Below are positions 52,540 through 61,783 of a stretch of DNA of 64,000 nt, one piece after another (the stretch's first letter is position 1; the number at the start of each line of letters is the position of its first letter). Source of the stretch: JAKFYM01 sp964612065 (GTDB taxonomy: Bacteria; Bdellovibrionota; UBA1018; CAIPTA01); assembly GCA_964612065.1 (NCBI GenBank), contig CAZTCD010000007.1, positions 1-64,000 on the forward strand, read 5' to 3'. A model generated the notes under the pieces. It was given only the letters and a program-made list of their open reading frames with translations. It was not told where the DNA came from and did no database searches. The position numbers were made by a program, and so were the translations under genes.

Positions 52540-52729
52540 GCGTCCCCCGTTTCCTCTTCAGTGTTTCAATCTTCCGGGAAAAAATCCACGAGAGTTCGAG
52601 GCAACAAGGGGCGGAATCCAAAAATAGTTGGCTCCCTTGGCCCTCCCTTCCCTTCTCAAGGTGGCTCGCGCATTGCACCCACGCTTCGGATGTGTCCCGA
52701 AAACGCCCACGCTTGATGGAGGAAATGAG

Positions 52730-53353
52730 ATGACCTGGAAGTTCCCTTTCGTTCTTGGTTTAGCGTTTGCCTTTACCGCACATGCGGAACCACCCGACCA
52801 AACCGGAAACCCCTCGCTGGCAGTGGATGAGGAAAGCGGCATCGAGGAGCTGAATCCCTTTGCTTCCAACATCAACGAGTATCTCGAAGGCCTCGAGGGC
52901 AGAGAGATCGGGAGGGAAAATGATTTCGTCTTCGGCCACCTTCCCTCAACGGGTTGTTATCAGCAGTCCTGTGCCTTGTACGTGGACATCGACAAAGCCA
53001 GCCAGACCCTTCGCTTCTACTACAACGGCCGCTTTGAAGACCAATGGCTGGTAAGCACGGGAGCCGAGGGCTTCCGTACCCCGAATTTCAACAAGCGCTT
53101 CGACGGGCGCATCTACGACCGCTACACCTCATCGAAGTACCCTGGCGGAAACTACAACGGACTCGGCAATATGCCTTATGCGATGTTCATCAGCGGGGGG
53201 ATCGCTCTCCACGGCACGCCCCGGGGCAACTGGAGGCGCTTGGGCCGCGCGGCTTCTCACGGATGCATCCGGCTCCATCCCGACAACGCCTACCGGCTGA
53301 ACCGCCTTCTGCGGCAGTATGGCGTGGGCAACAGCTGGGTTACCGTGCGTTAG
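52730..53353 (+). CDS. L,D-transpeptidase (YkuD family)
   Basis: A 207-residue periplasmic enzyme with a signal peptide (KFPFVLGLAFAFTAHA). The YkuD catalytic motif is intact: HGTPRGNWRRLGRAASHGCIRLHPDNA, with the nucleophile Cys 179. It crosslinks peptidoglycan or attaches proteins to it without the penicillin-type reaction. ATG 52730 is used because GGAGG is 6-7 bases ahead. It converges on the VTC gene. Confidence 0.9.
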   Translation: MTWKFPFVLGLAFAFTAHAEPPDQTGNPSLAVDEESGIEELNPFASNINEYLEGLEGREIGRENDFVFGHLPSTGCYQQSCALYVDIDKASQTLRFYYNGRFEDQWLVSTGAEGFRTPNFNKRFDGRIYDRYTSSKYPGGNYNGLGNMPYAMFISGGIALHGTPRGNWRRLGRAASHGCIRLHPDNAYRLNRLLRQYGVGNSWVTVR

Positions 53354-53369
53354 GTAAGACGCGTATGGG

Positions 53370-54161
53370 TCAGTGAATGGTGCGCTCGCCGTAGAGATCC
53401 ATCACCGAAGTCTGATACTTCGAAAACCGGTGGTGCACGAGCTCGAAGCGCTGGATCAGGTCCACCATCCAAAGGGGAATCTTCCGTTCGCACTTGAGCT
53501 CAAGCACTACGTTCTTGCCGGTATTGTAGTCTTCGAAGCTGTCGGGATGGTCGTAATGGCTCATCAGATCCTCGCGGGGAATCACGTTATAGTCGTGCTC
53601 CTCCATGAGGCGAAGGTCGCGGTCGAAGGTTACGCGGGCGTAGTGATCGTGCACGGAGAGGAAGGCCATGCGGCGGTACTGGGTGAGAACCACGGGCTCC
53701 AGCCGGAAGGTTTCGCATTTCTCGAGAAAATCGGTGGCGTTCCGGTCGGAATAGGGATCGTAGCCTGAGATTCCGCCGGGGTTCAGGAAGAGCTCCCGGA
53801 GGTTGTTGTTTTCGAGCTGTACCTTCGCGCGTCTCTTTTTGCAGAAGTCGCGGAACTTCTGCTTGCTCTCGAGATAGAAGGGCGGTTTGGGATCGGCTCC
53901 ATAAGAGCGGATGCGGAAGCAGGAATAGCCTAGCTCCCCACGGCCGTTGCACTTGAAAAGGCCCAGCTGAGGAGTGTCGAAGTAGAGGCTGTTGATCACG
54001 TAGAAGCCGTCGGGCGAAATCCGGGAGTGGTAATCCATCTCGCAGTATTGCGAAACATAGTCGGCGATCGGCTGCACCATGGAAAGGGGCACGCGGTATT
54101 TGAACTCGTACCTTTCGAGATTGAGGGGTGATACGGCTTTAAGAAGTTCAGGTGCCGCCAT
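53370..54161 (-). CDS. VTC-domain protein (polyphosphate polymerase-like)
   Basis: A 263-residue protein. It matches the VTC domain, a triphosphate-tunnel polymerase: LERYEFKYRVPLSMV, YVINSLYFDTPQLGL, FRIRSYG, FYLESKQKFRDFCKKRRAKV, LTQYRRMAFLSV, RVTFDRDLRL and VVLELKCERKIPLWM, all with the basic and acidic tunnel residues in place. It lacks membrane segments and SPX. In many bacteria VTC proteins occur beside DUF4956 and CotH, exactly as here. It overlaps the upstream gene by one base (TAATG). Confidence 0.85.
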   Translation of the reverse strand: MAAPELLKAVSPLNLERYEFKYRVPLSMVQPIADYVSQYCEMDYHSRISPDGFYVINSLYFDTPQLGLFKCNGRGELGYSCFRIRSYGADPKPPFYLESKQKFRDFCKKRRAKVQLENNNLRELFLNPGGISGYDPYSDRNATDFLEKCETFRLEPVVLTQYRRMAFLSVHDHYARVTFDRDLRLMEEHDYNVIPREDLMSHYDHPDSFEDYNTGKNVVLELKCERKIPLWMVDLIQRFELVHHRFSKYQTSVMDLYGERTIH

Positions 54162-55762
54162 TATTTCGGTTCCCTCGCACGCGGGCCGGCCACGAACTGG
54201 TAATGGCTTGTGTCTTCCCCGCCATCAAAGGCCACGAGAAACACGTTCTTCTCTTTGTTGTACGCCAGCCCTTCAGGGCGCAGCTCACGGTAGGCGCGCT
54301 CGAGTTGCGGAGCGGTGTCGGAGCCCCTGAGGCTCCAGAGAGCGCCACCATCCATTTTTTTGCGGGTAGTGGTCATATAAAGCACCCCGTCCAGCATCAT
54401 CAGATCGCTCACCCGGTGGCCTTCCTCGGCGAAGCGGAGTTTTTTCCAGGGCTCGATCTGGCTTTGGGCGCCTTGGTGAGTGAAGCGGCGGTTTATGTCG
54501 CGGATGCGAAGGATCACGGAATCGTCGTTGTCGAGAAGGGGGGCCTTGAGAGCCAGGTAGAGATCACCCTGCAATACGAAATGAGCTTCCACTTCCACTG
54601 GCCTACCTCTGTGCCGCATGAGCTCGCGAATAGTGGGATCAGTGGAGTTGAGGAGAAGCTGGCGAAGAACGGGAGCGAAATTAAACGCCTGGCCTTCCGA
54701 GAGCTCGAAGCCCTTGCGCTTGAAGCGGATGAACTGTGATCCGGCTTCTTTTCTTTGCTTGCCCTTGGCCCAGAGCGAGCTCATCACGTAGGTGTATTCC
54801 CCATCGGTGCTGATGCTTTCGGCATCCTTCATCTTGGCCACGCCGGGAATCAAAAGCACGCGGTCTTCCACTTCTCCCTCTTCATTTAGAAGGAAGAGGC
54901 GAGGAGGGTTCTTCTTGCCCGGATCGTCGGAGATCACGAGGTATTTTTTGAGGTCTTCGAGATAGATCGCCCCCGATAACTCCAGGTGGGCCAGCTTTTC
55001 GATGGAGGAGGGCACCTTGATCGGCTGGGGCTTGCTCATTTCCACTGCAGAAGTATTCATCGCCGGTACTGTTGGGGTGGCTTTGGCCACGAAGCTCTGC
55101 AGCCAGTAGGCATCGGGCTTGATCACCACTTTTTCCCCCAGCAGAAGCGCATTATTGCCTTCGATTTCCACCAGTACTTCGCGGCCATAGTGGAGGCGTC
55201 CCAAACCGTTGGACAAGCGCTCCGGCATGGGCACGATCCGCCCGCCCACTCCGGCTACCCGGCCATTTACCGAGCCGCGGCGGCCCGTGAGGGAGCTCAC
55301 TGAAACGGGAGCTCCTACTTGCAGGTCGGAGTTCAGGGCTTCATGCACCCAGCCCTGCACGTAGGTGGGGCCTTCGGGAGAAATGGTGGCGAGCGAGGCA
55401 AAAGCGGGAGCGCGCTCTCCTTTTCCGTAGTTCACGCTGCCCACGATGCCGCCAGTCTCAGCGAACACATACTCCTTGGATTTTCCTTCAGCCGTGATTT
55501 CCAGGATGAGATCGCCCTTCTGCACTTTCTGCCCCGGCTTCACCAGCACCCGGTGAATTTCCACGGGATAGTCGAAGTTCACGTTCGTTTCGCGGGATCC
55601 GGCGATTCCGTGAAAGCTAACCTTGGGCGAACTCACCACGAATCCCATAGCGAGGATACCGAGCACGGCGAACACCACCGCCCATGCGTAGAAGGTATTT
55701 TCCGAGCCGATCACATCTTCTTTAATGAATTTCAACAGGTGAAACTCTTCGGTCTTTTTCAT
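54161..55762 (-). CDS. membrane-anchored lipoyl (HlyD-like) domain fused to a beta-propeller
   Basis: A 533-residue protein. One N-terminal helix (AWAVVFAVLGILAMGFVV) follows a short cytosolic part. Residues 55-180 look like a biotinyl-lipoyl/HlyD adaptor (VEIHRVLVKPGQKVQKGDLILEIT ... GGIVGSVNYGKG). The rest, from about 255, resembles DUF3616/SdiA-regulated or esterase-like phytase propellers (AIYLEDLKKYLVISDD, MKDAESISTDGEYTYVMSSLW, RVSDLMMLDGVLYMTT, RPEGLAYNKEKNVFLVAFDGGED). Fusion of the two is unusual. Located between DUF4956 and VTC genes, it probably transports, senses or trims the polymer they make. Confidence 0.6.
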   Translation of the reverse strand: MKKTEEFHLLKFIKEDVIGSENTFYAWAVVFAVLGILAMGFVVSSPKVSFHGIAGSRETNVNFDYPVEIHRVLVKPGQKVQKGDLILEITAEGKSKEYVFAETGGIVGSVNYGKGERAPAFASLATISPEGPTYVQGWVHEALNSDLQVGAPVSVSSLTGRRGSVNGRVAGVGGRIVPMPERLSNGLGRLHYGREVLVEIEGNNALLLGEKVVIKPDAYWLQSFVAKATPTVPAMNTSAVEMSKPQPIKVPSSIEKLAHLELSGAIYLEDLKKYLVISDDPGKKNPPRLFLLNEEGEVEDRVLLIPGVAKMKDAESISTDGEYTYVMSSLWAKGKQRKEAGSQFIRFKRKGFELSEGQAFNFAPVLRQLLLNSTDPTIRELMRHRGRPVEVEAHFVLQGDLYLALKAPLLDNDDSVILRIRDINRRFTHQGAQSQIEPWKKLRFAEEGHRVSDLMMLDGVLYMTTTRKKMDGGALWSLRGSDTAPQLERAYRELRPEGLAYNKEKNVFLVAFDGGEDTSHYQFVAGPRAREPK

Positions 55763-55763
55763 C

Positions 55764-56447
55764 TTAAACCTCGACGATCGCGTCCTGCATAAGCAGATTC
55801 ACCGCTTTGGCCCCGGAAATGGCTTTCACATCCTGTACCAAGGCTTCCTTGCTTTCACCCTTCTTGAATTTCACGTGATAGGAGAAGTCGAGAACGGTGC
55901 CCTGGCCCATCTCTCTCATGCTGATGAGGTTGTAATTCTTGCAGTGGAGGGCGAGCACGTTCTCCAGCTCTTTGTGCTGGAATTCATTGGCTCCCAGATT
56001 GAGCTTCAGCATGGCATCGTACTGAGCGCCATGGGCGAAGGGGGTGCGGGCCAGCACGTAAACCGCAAGCAGGAAGCAGAAGGTGCCCAGCACGGCCACG
56101 CCATGCGCATGCACGCCGGCGGCGAGGCCCACGGCCAAACTGGCGAAGATGAAAAGCATGTCTCTGGGGTCTTTGATCTCGGTGCGGAAGCGCAGAAGGG
56201 CCACGGTGCCCACCATGCCGATACCGCGGGCGATATTGTCGCCGATGGCTTGCATGGCGATCGCCATCAGAATGGGGAAAAGTACCAGGCAGTGCAGAAA
56301 GTTGCGGGAGTAGGATAAGCCCCGGAAGCTCTTGATGTAGCCGATCGCGATCGTGGAGCCCAAAACGAAGGAAAGCAGGAACGAATAGAAAATCGAAAAG
56401 GCAGTGGGATTTTCCAATGCAGTCGATAGAGCTGAAAAGTCGATCAC
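55764..56447 (-). CDS. DUF4956 membrane protein
   Basis: A 227-residue protein with four membrane helices in its N-terminal half and a cytosolic C-terminal domain. RGIGMVGTVALLRFRTEIKDPRDMLFIFASLAVGLAAG is the family hallmark, related to MgtC-type segments. In CotH-VTC clusters it is thought to be a membrane partner. The start is GTG with GGGAGG ahead; the gene is followed after one base by the lipoyl-propeller gene. Confidence 0.85.
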   Translation of the reverse strand: MIDFSALSTALENPTAFSIFYSFLLSFVLGSTIAIGYIKSFRGLSYSRNFLHCLVLFPILMAIAMQAIGDNIARGIGMVGTVALLRFRTEIKDPRDMLFIFASLAVGLAAGVHAHGVAVLGTFCFLLAVYVLARTPFAHGAQYDAMLKLNLGANEFQHKELENVLALHCKNYNLISMREMGQGTVLDFSYHVKFKKGESKEALVQDVKAISGAKAVNLLMQDAIVEV

Positions 56448-56603
56448 GTAGCCTCCCTGGAGGGTCCGGGTATGGGCAATTGTGCGTTGCGTTCTATTTA
56501 TTAGGAAACTGTCAGGATGTAAAGTAATTAACTCAAGAACTGAGCGATATTTGCGGCAAATCTCTCTAAAAAAATCAATGATTTATCGCGCAATCCGTTG
56601 GGG

Positions 56604-58076
56604 CTAGGGGAGCTGGCTGTTTGCCAGATCGGGCCGAAGCACCAGGTTGTCTGCCGTGGTTTCGGGGGCTTCGTCGCCCCCGAATTCATAAACGTGGTCG
56701 TCCATCCATTCCAGGCGCTCGAGCAGCCACTTCTTCAGCCAGGCAACGTGGCTGGGGTAATGGAAGCTCTTAAAACGGGGGGTAAGGCGCATCACGAGCC
56801 CGTCTCCATCGGTTCCGTTCACGCCCCAAACCGTGAAGTTCCTCTCCCAGGGGCCGCCCTTGTATTCCGCGGCCATGCGATCGATTTGCCGCATGATCGC
56901 TCCGGTAGACAAAGGTCCGCCGGCCTTGCGAAGCGTGAGGTAGCGGGCCGCCAGACCACGCTGAAATTTGGGGTCTCTCAGCATGGTGCGGAACCAGAAG
57001 AGCTCATGGTTGAAGTCGATATAAAAGCTATGCCCTACCTGCCAGCCTTTGGAGCGCATCTGCGTGAAGGCGCGAAGATTGGCCCAAGCCAGATCAAAAT
57101 CCCAAACAGGGCCGAGGTGCAGTTTCCCGTTTTTGTAGTGCACATAGATCGAGCGGCGGAAGCCATCGATGTTGCGGAAGATCTCGTGCATCAAAATGAA
57201 GTTCTGCACGCTCGTGATATCCACGAGCTTCCTGTAGGTTTGGAGATCCCCTTTTTTGATCGCTTTCACGGCACTCTCGAATCGGTGCATCGTGCGCGCA
57301 ATATGCCGCTTCAGCTGGCGTGCCTCTTCCGGATTTTTCCTCGCCTTTTTCGCGAAATCACCGGCCTTGGGTTCTTTGAAGTTCACTTTGGTGCCATAGG
57401 CGGTTTCCACGAACGAATCCGGATCTGCCTTGCGCACTCTTTCCACCTTCACCAGGAAAGGGCTGGAACCAGGGGCCGCCCAGTTGGTTTTGCCGAGATC
57501 GAGCCTCTCGCTGTCGGAACCTATTTTCTCGGTGAGCACATAAACACCGTAATACTCTCCATTCAGGAAGAGCTCGAAAGCGCGGGTGCGCGGTGCCCAC
57601 CAGCTTTCACCCCGCGAATCGGCAAGGCTTCGGGAAAGAGCAAACGCAAAGCTGTTCCGGATGAGAGAGCGATCGGAATAAGGGGCCGCGATCACCCACT
57701 TGTGATGGGCAGGCAGTCCGAGAAAGGGCACTTTCAACCCCTTGCTGGAATCTCCTGCAGCATGAAATTCGAGATCGTACTGCTTTTTGGCCCATTTTGC
57801 GGAGGAGTTACCCCGCACTTCGATTTCGGCTTGGAAAGCAGCGGGAAGGCGAAGGAGATCGGTGCTGCGGTTCTCGCCCTGGTCGAGGAAGCTCACCTTG
57901 GCAGGGATCTTTCCTTCCTGGGGAATGGCGCGGCCGTTCGTATTGATATGCACCAGGGGGAGATGGCTGCTGAAAGCGCGCACCTCGGCATTGAAATATC
58001 CGTCCTTGTTCATCGTGCCGGCAAGCGAAGGGCTGGCCAGAAGCGCGAAAAACAAACTCACCACAGCAAGATGCAT
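56604..58076 (-). CDS. CotH-like kinase, secreted
   Basis: A 490-residue protein with a signal peptide (HLAVVSLFFALLASPSLAG). CotH hallmarks: VRGNSSAKWAKKQYDLEF, LIRNSFAFALSRSLADS, ELFLNGEYYGVYVLTEKIG and GPVWDFDLAWAN, the last with metal-binding Asp residues. CotH proteins phosphorylate Ser/other groups on coat or surface proteins. ATG 58076 preferred, as AGGAGG is 4 bases ahead and it directly opens the signal peptide. It heads the cotH-DUF4956-propeller-VTC run, with a 156-bp gap after it. Confidence 0.88.
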   Translation of the reverse strand: MHLAVVSLFFALLASPSLAGTMNKDGYFNAEVRAFSSHLPLVHINTNGRAIPQEGKIPAKVSFLDQGENRSTDLLRLPAAFQAEIEVRGNSSAKWAKKQYDLEFHAAGDSSKGLKVPFLGLPAHHKWVIAAPYSDRSLIRNSFAFALSRSLADSRGESWWAPRTRAFELFLNGEYYGVYVLTEKIGSDSERLDLGKTNWAAPGSSPFLVKVERVRKADPDSFVETAYGTKVNFKEPKAGDFAKKARKNPEEARQLKRHIARTMHRFESAVKAIKKGDLQTYRKLVDITSVQNFILMHEIFRNIDGFRRSIYVHYKNGKLHLGPVWDFDLAWANLRAFTQMRSKGWQVGHSFYIDFNHELFWFRTMLRDPKFQRGLAARYLTLRKAGGPLSTGAIMRQIDRMAAEYKGGPWERNFTVWGVNGTDGDGLVMRLTPRFKSFHYPSHVAWLKKWLLERLEWMDDHVYEFGGDEAPETTADNLVLRPDLANSQLP

Positions 58077-58306
58077 GTAGCCTCCTGATTCGGGTCCGGA
58101 GCTAGAGAGCAAGGGCAGGGGAGGTCTTCATACCCCTCATGGAAAGGCACGTCTACCAAGTAAGAAAATTTGAGGAAAATCCAATAAGTTTAGAGTCTTT
58201 ATGTTGGGGCAAATCTGATTTTTGCGGCAAATTTCCACGGCAAAACTGCCTTCTCGTTTTCTTTCTTCAGGCCCGTGGTGCTATAGCTCTCCTTCCGGAG
58301 GGAAGT

Positions 58307-58729
58307 ATGAATTCGGTTCTTTTCAAGAAGTGCGGGCTGTTTTTCCTGCTGAGCCTTCTTCCCTTCTCTGCCTTGAGCGAGGCACGAATCCTGCGCCCCG
58401 ATCCCTCGATGTTTCACCAGATCTCCGGATTTGAACCTGATTGGTGCGGAGAGAAGCTTTGTTACGGCACCGCGAGATTCCGCGCTTCGGTTTCCGTGCG
58501 TGCCATTCTGGTAAAGGGAAAGGCTCCTGCGCTCTTTCTCGAAGACGAATGGCAGTCTATTGAACTTCTGAAGCCGGTGTTCGGGCTGATCGGCCCGGTG
58601 AATCCTCATCCGACCTTGCGCGTGGGCACGGGGCGAGCCTCGGTTACGATCGATCCCAAAGGGAACGTGGATTCCGTGCGTATCTTTACGCCGGCCCTGG
58701 GGACGATTCAGGATTTCCGCGGGCGCTAG
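58307..58729 (+). CDS. secreted protein, unknown
   Basis: A 140-residue protein with signal peptide (CGLFFLLSLLPFSALSEA) and SD GGAGGG four bases ahead. The mature chain has two Cys (DWCGEKLCYG) and beta-looking segments. No family recognised. It overlaps the EamA gene end to end by 44 bases. Confidence 0.7.
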   Translation: MNSVLFKKCGLFFLLSLLPFSALSEARILRPDPSMFHQISGFEPDWCGEKLCYGTARFRASVSVRAILVKGKAPALFLEDEWQSIELLKPVFGLIGPVNPHPTLRVGTGRASVTIDPKGNVDSVRIFTPALGTIQDFRGR

Positions 58730-59609
58730 AATCTCCCGGTCGTTTGGTGAGCTGAGGGAAAAAGGCTGCGATCAGGATGAAGCCGCACCCCAGGATCTGC
58801 AGGTGGCCCAGGCGTTCCGAAAGCAGCGCCCACGCACAGCCCGCGGCGAATACGGATTCCAGCGAGAAGATAAGTACGGCATCCGTGGGCGAGGTGAATT
58901 TCTGCACCCATACCTGCATGGTGTAACCGATGCCGATGGAGAGCAGCCCCCGATAAAGAATGCCGGCAACCACGTCGAGTTGAGCGATCGATCGAGCATC
59001 TTCCAGCGCCAAGCCCAGGCTGAGATTCAGCAAGCCGCAAACCAGAAACTGCCCGCAAGCAAACGATAGAGAAGGAAAGCGCCCGCCTACCTTTCCGATC
59101 AGCACCACGTGCCCGGCCCAAAAAACCGCCCCGGCGATCTCCAGGAGATCCCCCAGCTGCCACTTCAGCCCGGAACCGTTCGTGCTGAGCAGATAGGCGC
59201 CGCTCACAGCCAGCGCCACGGCCACCCAGTCCAGGAGGCGAGGCTTCTCGCGAAAAATGAAAAGAAGGAGCAGCGGCACAAAGATCACGTTCAATACGGT
59301 GAGAAAACCCGCGTTCGCCACCTGGGTGAAATACAGGCCGTATTGCTGAAGAGCCGAGCCGCCGAAGAGCAAAATGCCAGCGGCCAGCATCCAGCGCTTC
59401 TGCCCGGGCGCCGGCTTCCAGGGGCGGCGAACCAGCGGCAGCAAAGCCACAGCCCCCAGAAGAAACGTGATGCCATTGAAGAGAAAGGCCACGCCGGCCC
59501 GCATGGCCGCCGACTGGGCGATGAAAGCCGAGCCCCAGATGAAGGCTACGAGCAATAAAAGAAGATCTGCTCTGATGCGCGAGATAGGGGCACGGGAAAT
59601 AGGGGCCAT
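58686..59609 (-). CDS. EamA-family (DMT superfamily) transporter
   Basis: A 307-residue permease with about ten helices in two EamA repeats (LLLLVAFIWGSAFIAQSAAMRAG ... and LLEIAGAVFWAGHVVLIGKVG ...). The WGSxF start and PLLLLFIFREKPRLLDWVAVALAVSGAYLL are characteristic of drug/metabolite exporters. Substrate unknown. The N-terminal APISRAPISRI is a small internal duplication; a start at a later codon is possible. Confidence 0.9.
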   Translation of the reverse strand: MAPISRAPISRIRADLLLLLVAFIWGSAFIAQSAAMRAGVAFLFNGITFLLGAVALLPLVRRPWKPAPGQKRWMLAAGILLFGGSALQQYGLYFTQVANAGFLTVLNVIFVPLLLLFIFREKPRLLDWVAVALAVSGAYLLSTNGSGLKWQLGDLLEIAGAVFWAGHVVLIGKVGGRFPSLSFACGQFLVCGLLNLSLGLALEDARSIAQLDVVAGILYRGLLSIGIGYTMQVWVQKFTSPTDAVLIFSLESVFAAGCAWALLSERLGHLQILGCGFILIAAFFPQLTKRPGDSSARGNPESSPGPA

Positions 59610-59684
59610 GGATGGGGGATTCCTACCAAAAGTTCTACAGGGATGCCGCTATTTTACAGATTCCCTTGGCGAATTTGGTGGTGA

Positions 59685-59712
59685 TTGCGCCTGGATCAGG
59701 CCGGAGTATAAT
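59685..59712 (+). promoter_or_regulatory. promoter of the riboswitch-kimA transcript
   Basis: TATAAT (59707-59712) is a perfect -10 hexamer. TTGCGC (59685-59690) at a 16-bp spacer is a partial -35. The predicted start site lies just before the first helix of the riboswitch. Confidence 0.65.
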
Positions 59713-59720
59713 GGAACCTA

Positions 59721-59872
59721 GTCGCTGAATTCCGCTAAGGAAGCGGGGGACCCATTTTTTGGGGCGAATCGCTCGAAAGAGCGTAGGGCTAAACTCTTCG
59801 GCCCGAGTCCGACAGCTAACCTCGTAAGCGTCGAAGAGGAGATCTTTTGGGCCTGGGCCCACGTACCTCCTC
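59721..59872 (+). promoter_or_regulatory. c-di-AMP (ydaO/yuaA) riboswitch with expression platform
   Basis: The sequence follows the ydaO consensus throughout: CGCTGAATTCCGC, GCGGGGGACCCA, TTTGGGGCGAAT, a variable hairpin (CGCTC-GAAA-GAGCG), TAGGG, a second hairpin GGGC...GCCC, then CCGACAGCTAACCTCGTAAGCG closing P1. Downstream, GAGGAG (59836-59841) can pair with CCTCCTC (59866-59872) enclosing GGGCC/GGCCC, a plausible expression platform. It sits in the leader of the KimA-like gene; in Bacillus the homologous riboswitch shuts off potassium uptake when c-di-AMP is high. Confidence 0.93.
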
Positions 59873-59917
59873 CCGAGAAATACCGAATATTGCATTTTTG
59901 CGCTGCGGAGGTTTGGC

Positions 59918-61762
59918 GTGGGTACTCTATTGTCTTCTTTCAAACGGGCGTTCGTGGGTGCACCGATGGCTACATCGGAAGCCCAGCACCAGAGGCTTTC
60001 CAAAAGAAAGGCGCTAGCCACTTTTTCCTCGGATCCATTGAGTTCCGTGGCCTATGCCACCGAAGAGATTTTACTGGTGCTGGTGCTGGCGGGAAGCTCT
60101 GCCCTTCACCTGGCGCTCCCGATTTCCCTTTCCATCGTAACCCTCCTAATCGTGGTGGTGCTCTCTTACCGGCAGACCATCTTCGAGTACCCGGGGGGTG
60201 GCGGGGCCTATACGGTAGCCCATGACAATCTCGGCCGAGGAGCTGGCCTCACCGCAGCGGCAGCCCTGCTGACGGACTACGTGCTCACCGTGGCGGTAAG
60301 CGTGGCGGCCGGCATGGCCGCGCTGACCTCTGCATTTCCCGTTCTGCAGGAGCATCGAACGGCGCTTTGCCTGGGGGCGATCGCCTTTCTCTCCTTGATG
60401 AACCTGAGGGGGATCCGGGAATCTTCCACGGTATTCGCGATACCCACCTACGCCTTTATCTTGTCGGTTTTGACAATGCTCGGCCTGGGAGCCTGGCGGC
60501 TCTTCACAGGGGAATTCACCCACGAAAACCTGCCCACGATCCCTATGCAGCAGGAGCTTGGGATCTTCCTTGTGCTTAGGGCGTTCTCTTCCGGCTGCAC
60601 GGCGCTCACCGGAGTGGAGGCCGTAAGCAACGGCGTGCCTTTGTTCCACAAGCCAGAAGCCAGGAATGCCTCTCGAACGCTCATTGGTATGGTTTGCATT
60701 CTGGCCATGATGTTCACCGGAATCACTTATCTGGCGCACTACCACGGCATCGTGCCTTCCCCCTCGGAAACGGTGATCTCCCAGCTGGCCCGCTCGATTT
60801 TCCACCAGGGCTTCGCTTATTATTTCCTGCAGCTCTCCACCATGGGAATCCTCGTGCTGGCGGCCAACACAGCCTACGCGGATTTTCCCCGTCTCGCCTC
60901 CATCCTCGCCAGAGACCGTTACCTTCCGCGCCAGCTGAACTCCCTGGGTGACCGGCTTGTGTTTTCGAACGGAATCGTGCTCCTTAGCCTGGCCTCCGCC
61001 TTCCTGATCCTGGCTTTTCAAGCCAATACGCACGCTCTTATTCCTCTCTATGCCGTGGGGGTGTTTCTCTCCTTTACCCTCTCCCAGGCCGGGATGGTGA
61101 GGCATTGGTTCAAGGGGCGGCAGCAAGGCTGGGAGCTCAAGGCGGCGCTGAACCTGTTCGGCGGGCTTCTTACCGGAATCGTAACCATCGTGATCACGAT
61201 CACGAAGTTCACCCATGGGGCCTGGATCATCACGCTGGTGATTCCCGCCTTCATTTATATGTTCACGAGAATACAGGCGCACTACCTTAGCGTGGGCCGG
61301 CAGCTCTCGCTTGCGGGTGAGGTCCCTTCTCTTTCGGGAGAGAAGATTCCCACGCACGAGTTGCTGATCCCCGTTTCCGGCCTTCACCGGGGCGTGCTAG
61401 CTGCATTGAAATACGCGCGAAGCATTTCTTCCGCGCAGGGGAGCCATGTGAGGGCTGTGTACGTGAACCTCGAGGCCGAGGCCACGGGGCGGATGCAGGC
61501 GGAATGGGGAAGGTGGGGAGACGGGATCCCGCTCCTCGTGCTCGATTCGCACTATCGTTCGGTGATCACGCCTTTGCTGGAATATGTGGACGAACTGCAG
61601 GCCAGCCAGCCGGGAATATGGATCACCGTGCTGATTCCGGAATTTGTCACTGCCCGGTGGTGGGAGGGGATCTTCCACAACCAGACGGCTCTTCTGATTC
61701 GCACGGCTTTGCTGTTCAGAAAAAACGTGGTGGTAACCAGCGTGCGTTACCACCTTGGATGA
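59918..61762 (+). CDS. kimA: KimA-like potassium importer (APC family)
   Basis: A 614-residue transporter close in layout to B. subtilis KimA. About twelve helices then a cytosolic C-terminal USP-like domain (about 480-614). The conserved FSSDPLSSVAYATEE (Asp 39, Tyr 46), YRQTIFEYPGGGGAYTVA, TDYVLTVAVS (Asp 120), AFSSGCTALTGVEAVSNGVP and LVLAANTAYADFPRL match residues implicated in potassium and proton handling. GTG start at 59918 with GCGGAGG ahead. Controlled by the c-di-AMP riboswitch in its leader. Confidence 0.92.
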   Translation: MGTLLSSFKRAFVGAPMATSEAQHQRLSKRKALATFSSDPLSSVAYATEEILLVLVLAGSSALHLALPISLSIVTLLIVVVLSYRQTIFEYPGGGGAYTVAHDNLGRGAGLTAAAALLTDYVLTVAVSVAAGMAALTSAFPVLQEHRTALCLGAIAFLSLMNLRGIRESSTVFAIPTYAFILSVLTMLGLGAWRLFTGEFTHENLPTIPMQQELGIFLVLRAFSSGCTALTGVEAVSNGVPLFHKPEARNASRTLIGMVCILAMMFTGITYLAHYHGIVPSPSETVISQLARSIFHQGFAYYFLQLSTMGILVLAANTAYADFPRLASILARDRYLPRQLNSLGDRLVFSNGIVLLSLASAFLILAFQANTHALIPLYAVGVFLSFTLSQAGMVRHWFKGRQQGWELKAALNLFGGLLTGIVTIVITITKFTHGAWIITLVIPAFIYMFTRIQAHYLSVGRQLSLAGEVPSLSGEKIPTHELLIPVSGLHRGVLAALKYARSISSAQGSHVRAVYVNLEAEATGRMQAEWGRWGDGIPLLVLDSHYRSVITPLLEYVDELQASQPGIWITVLIPEFVTARWWEGIFHNQTALLIRTALLFRKNVVVTSVRYHLG

Positions 61763-61783
61763 ATAGCTATGTAGCGATCGATC

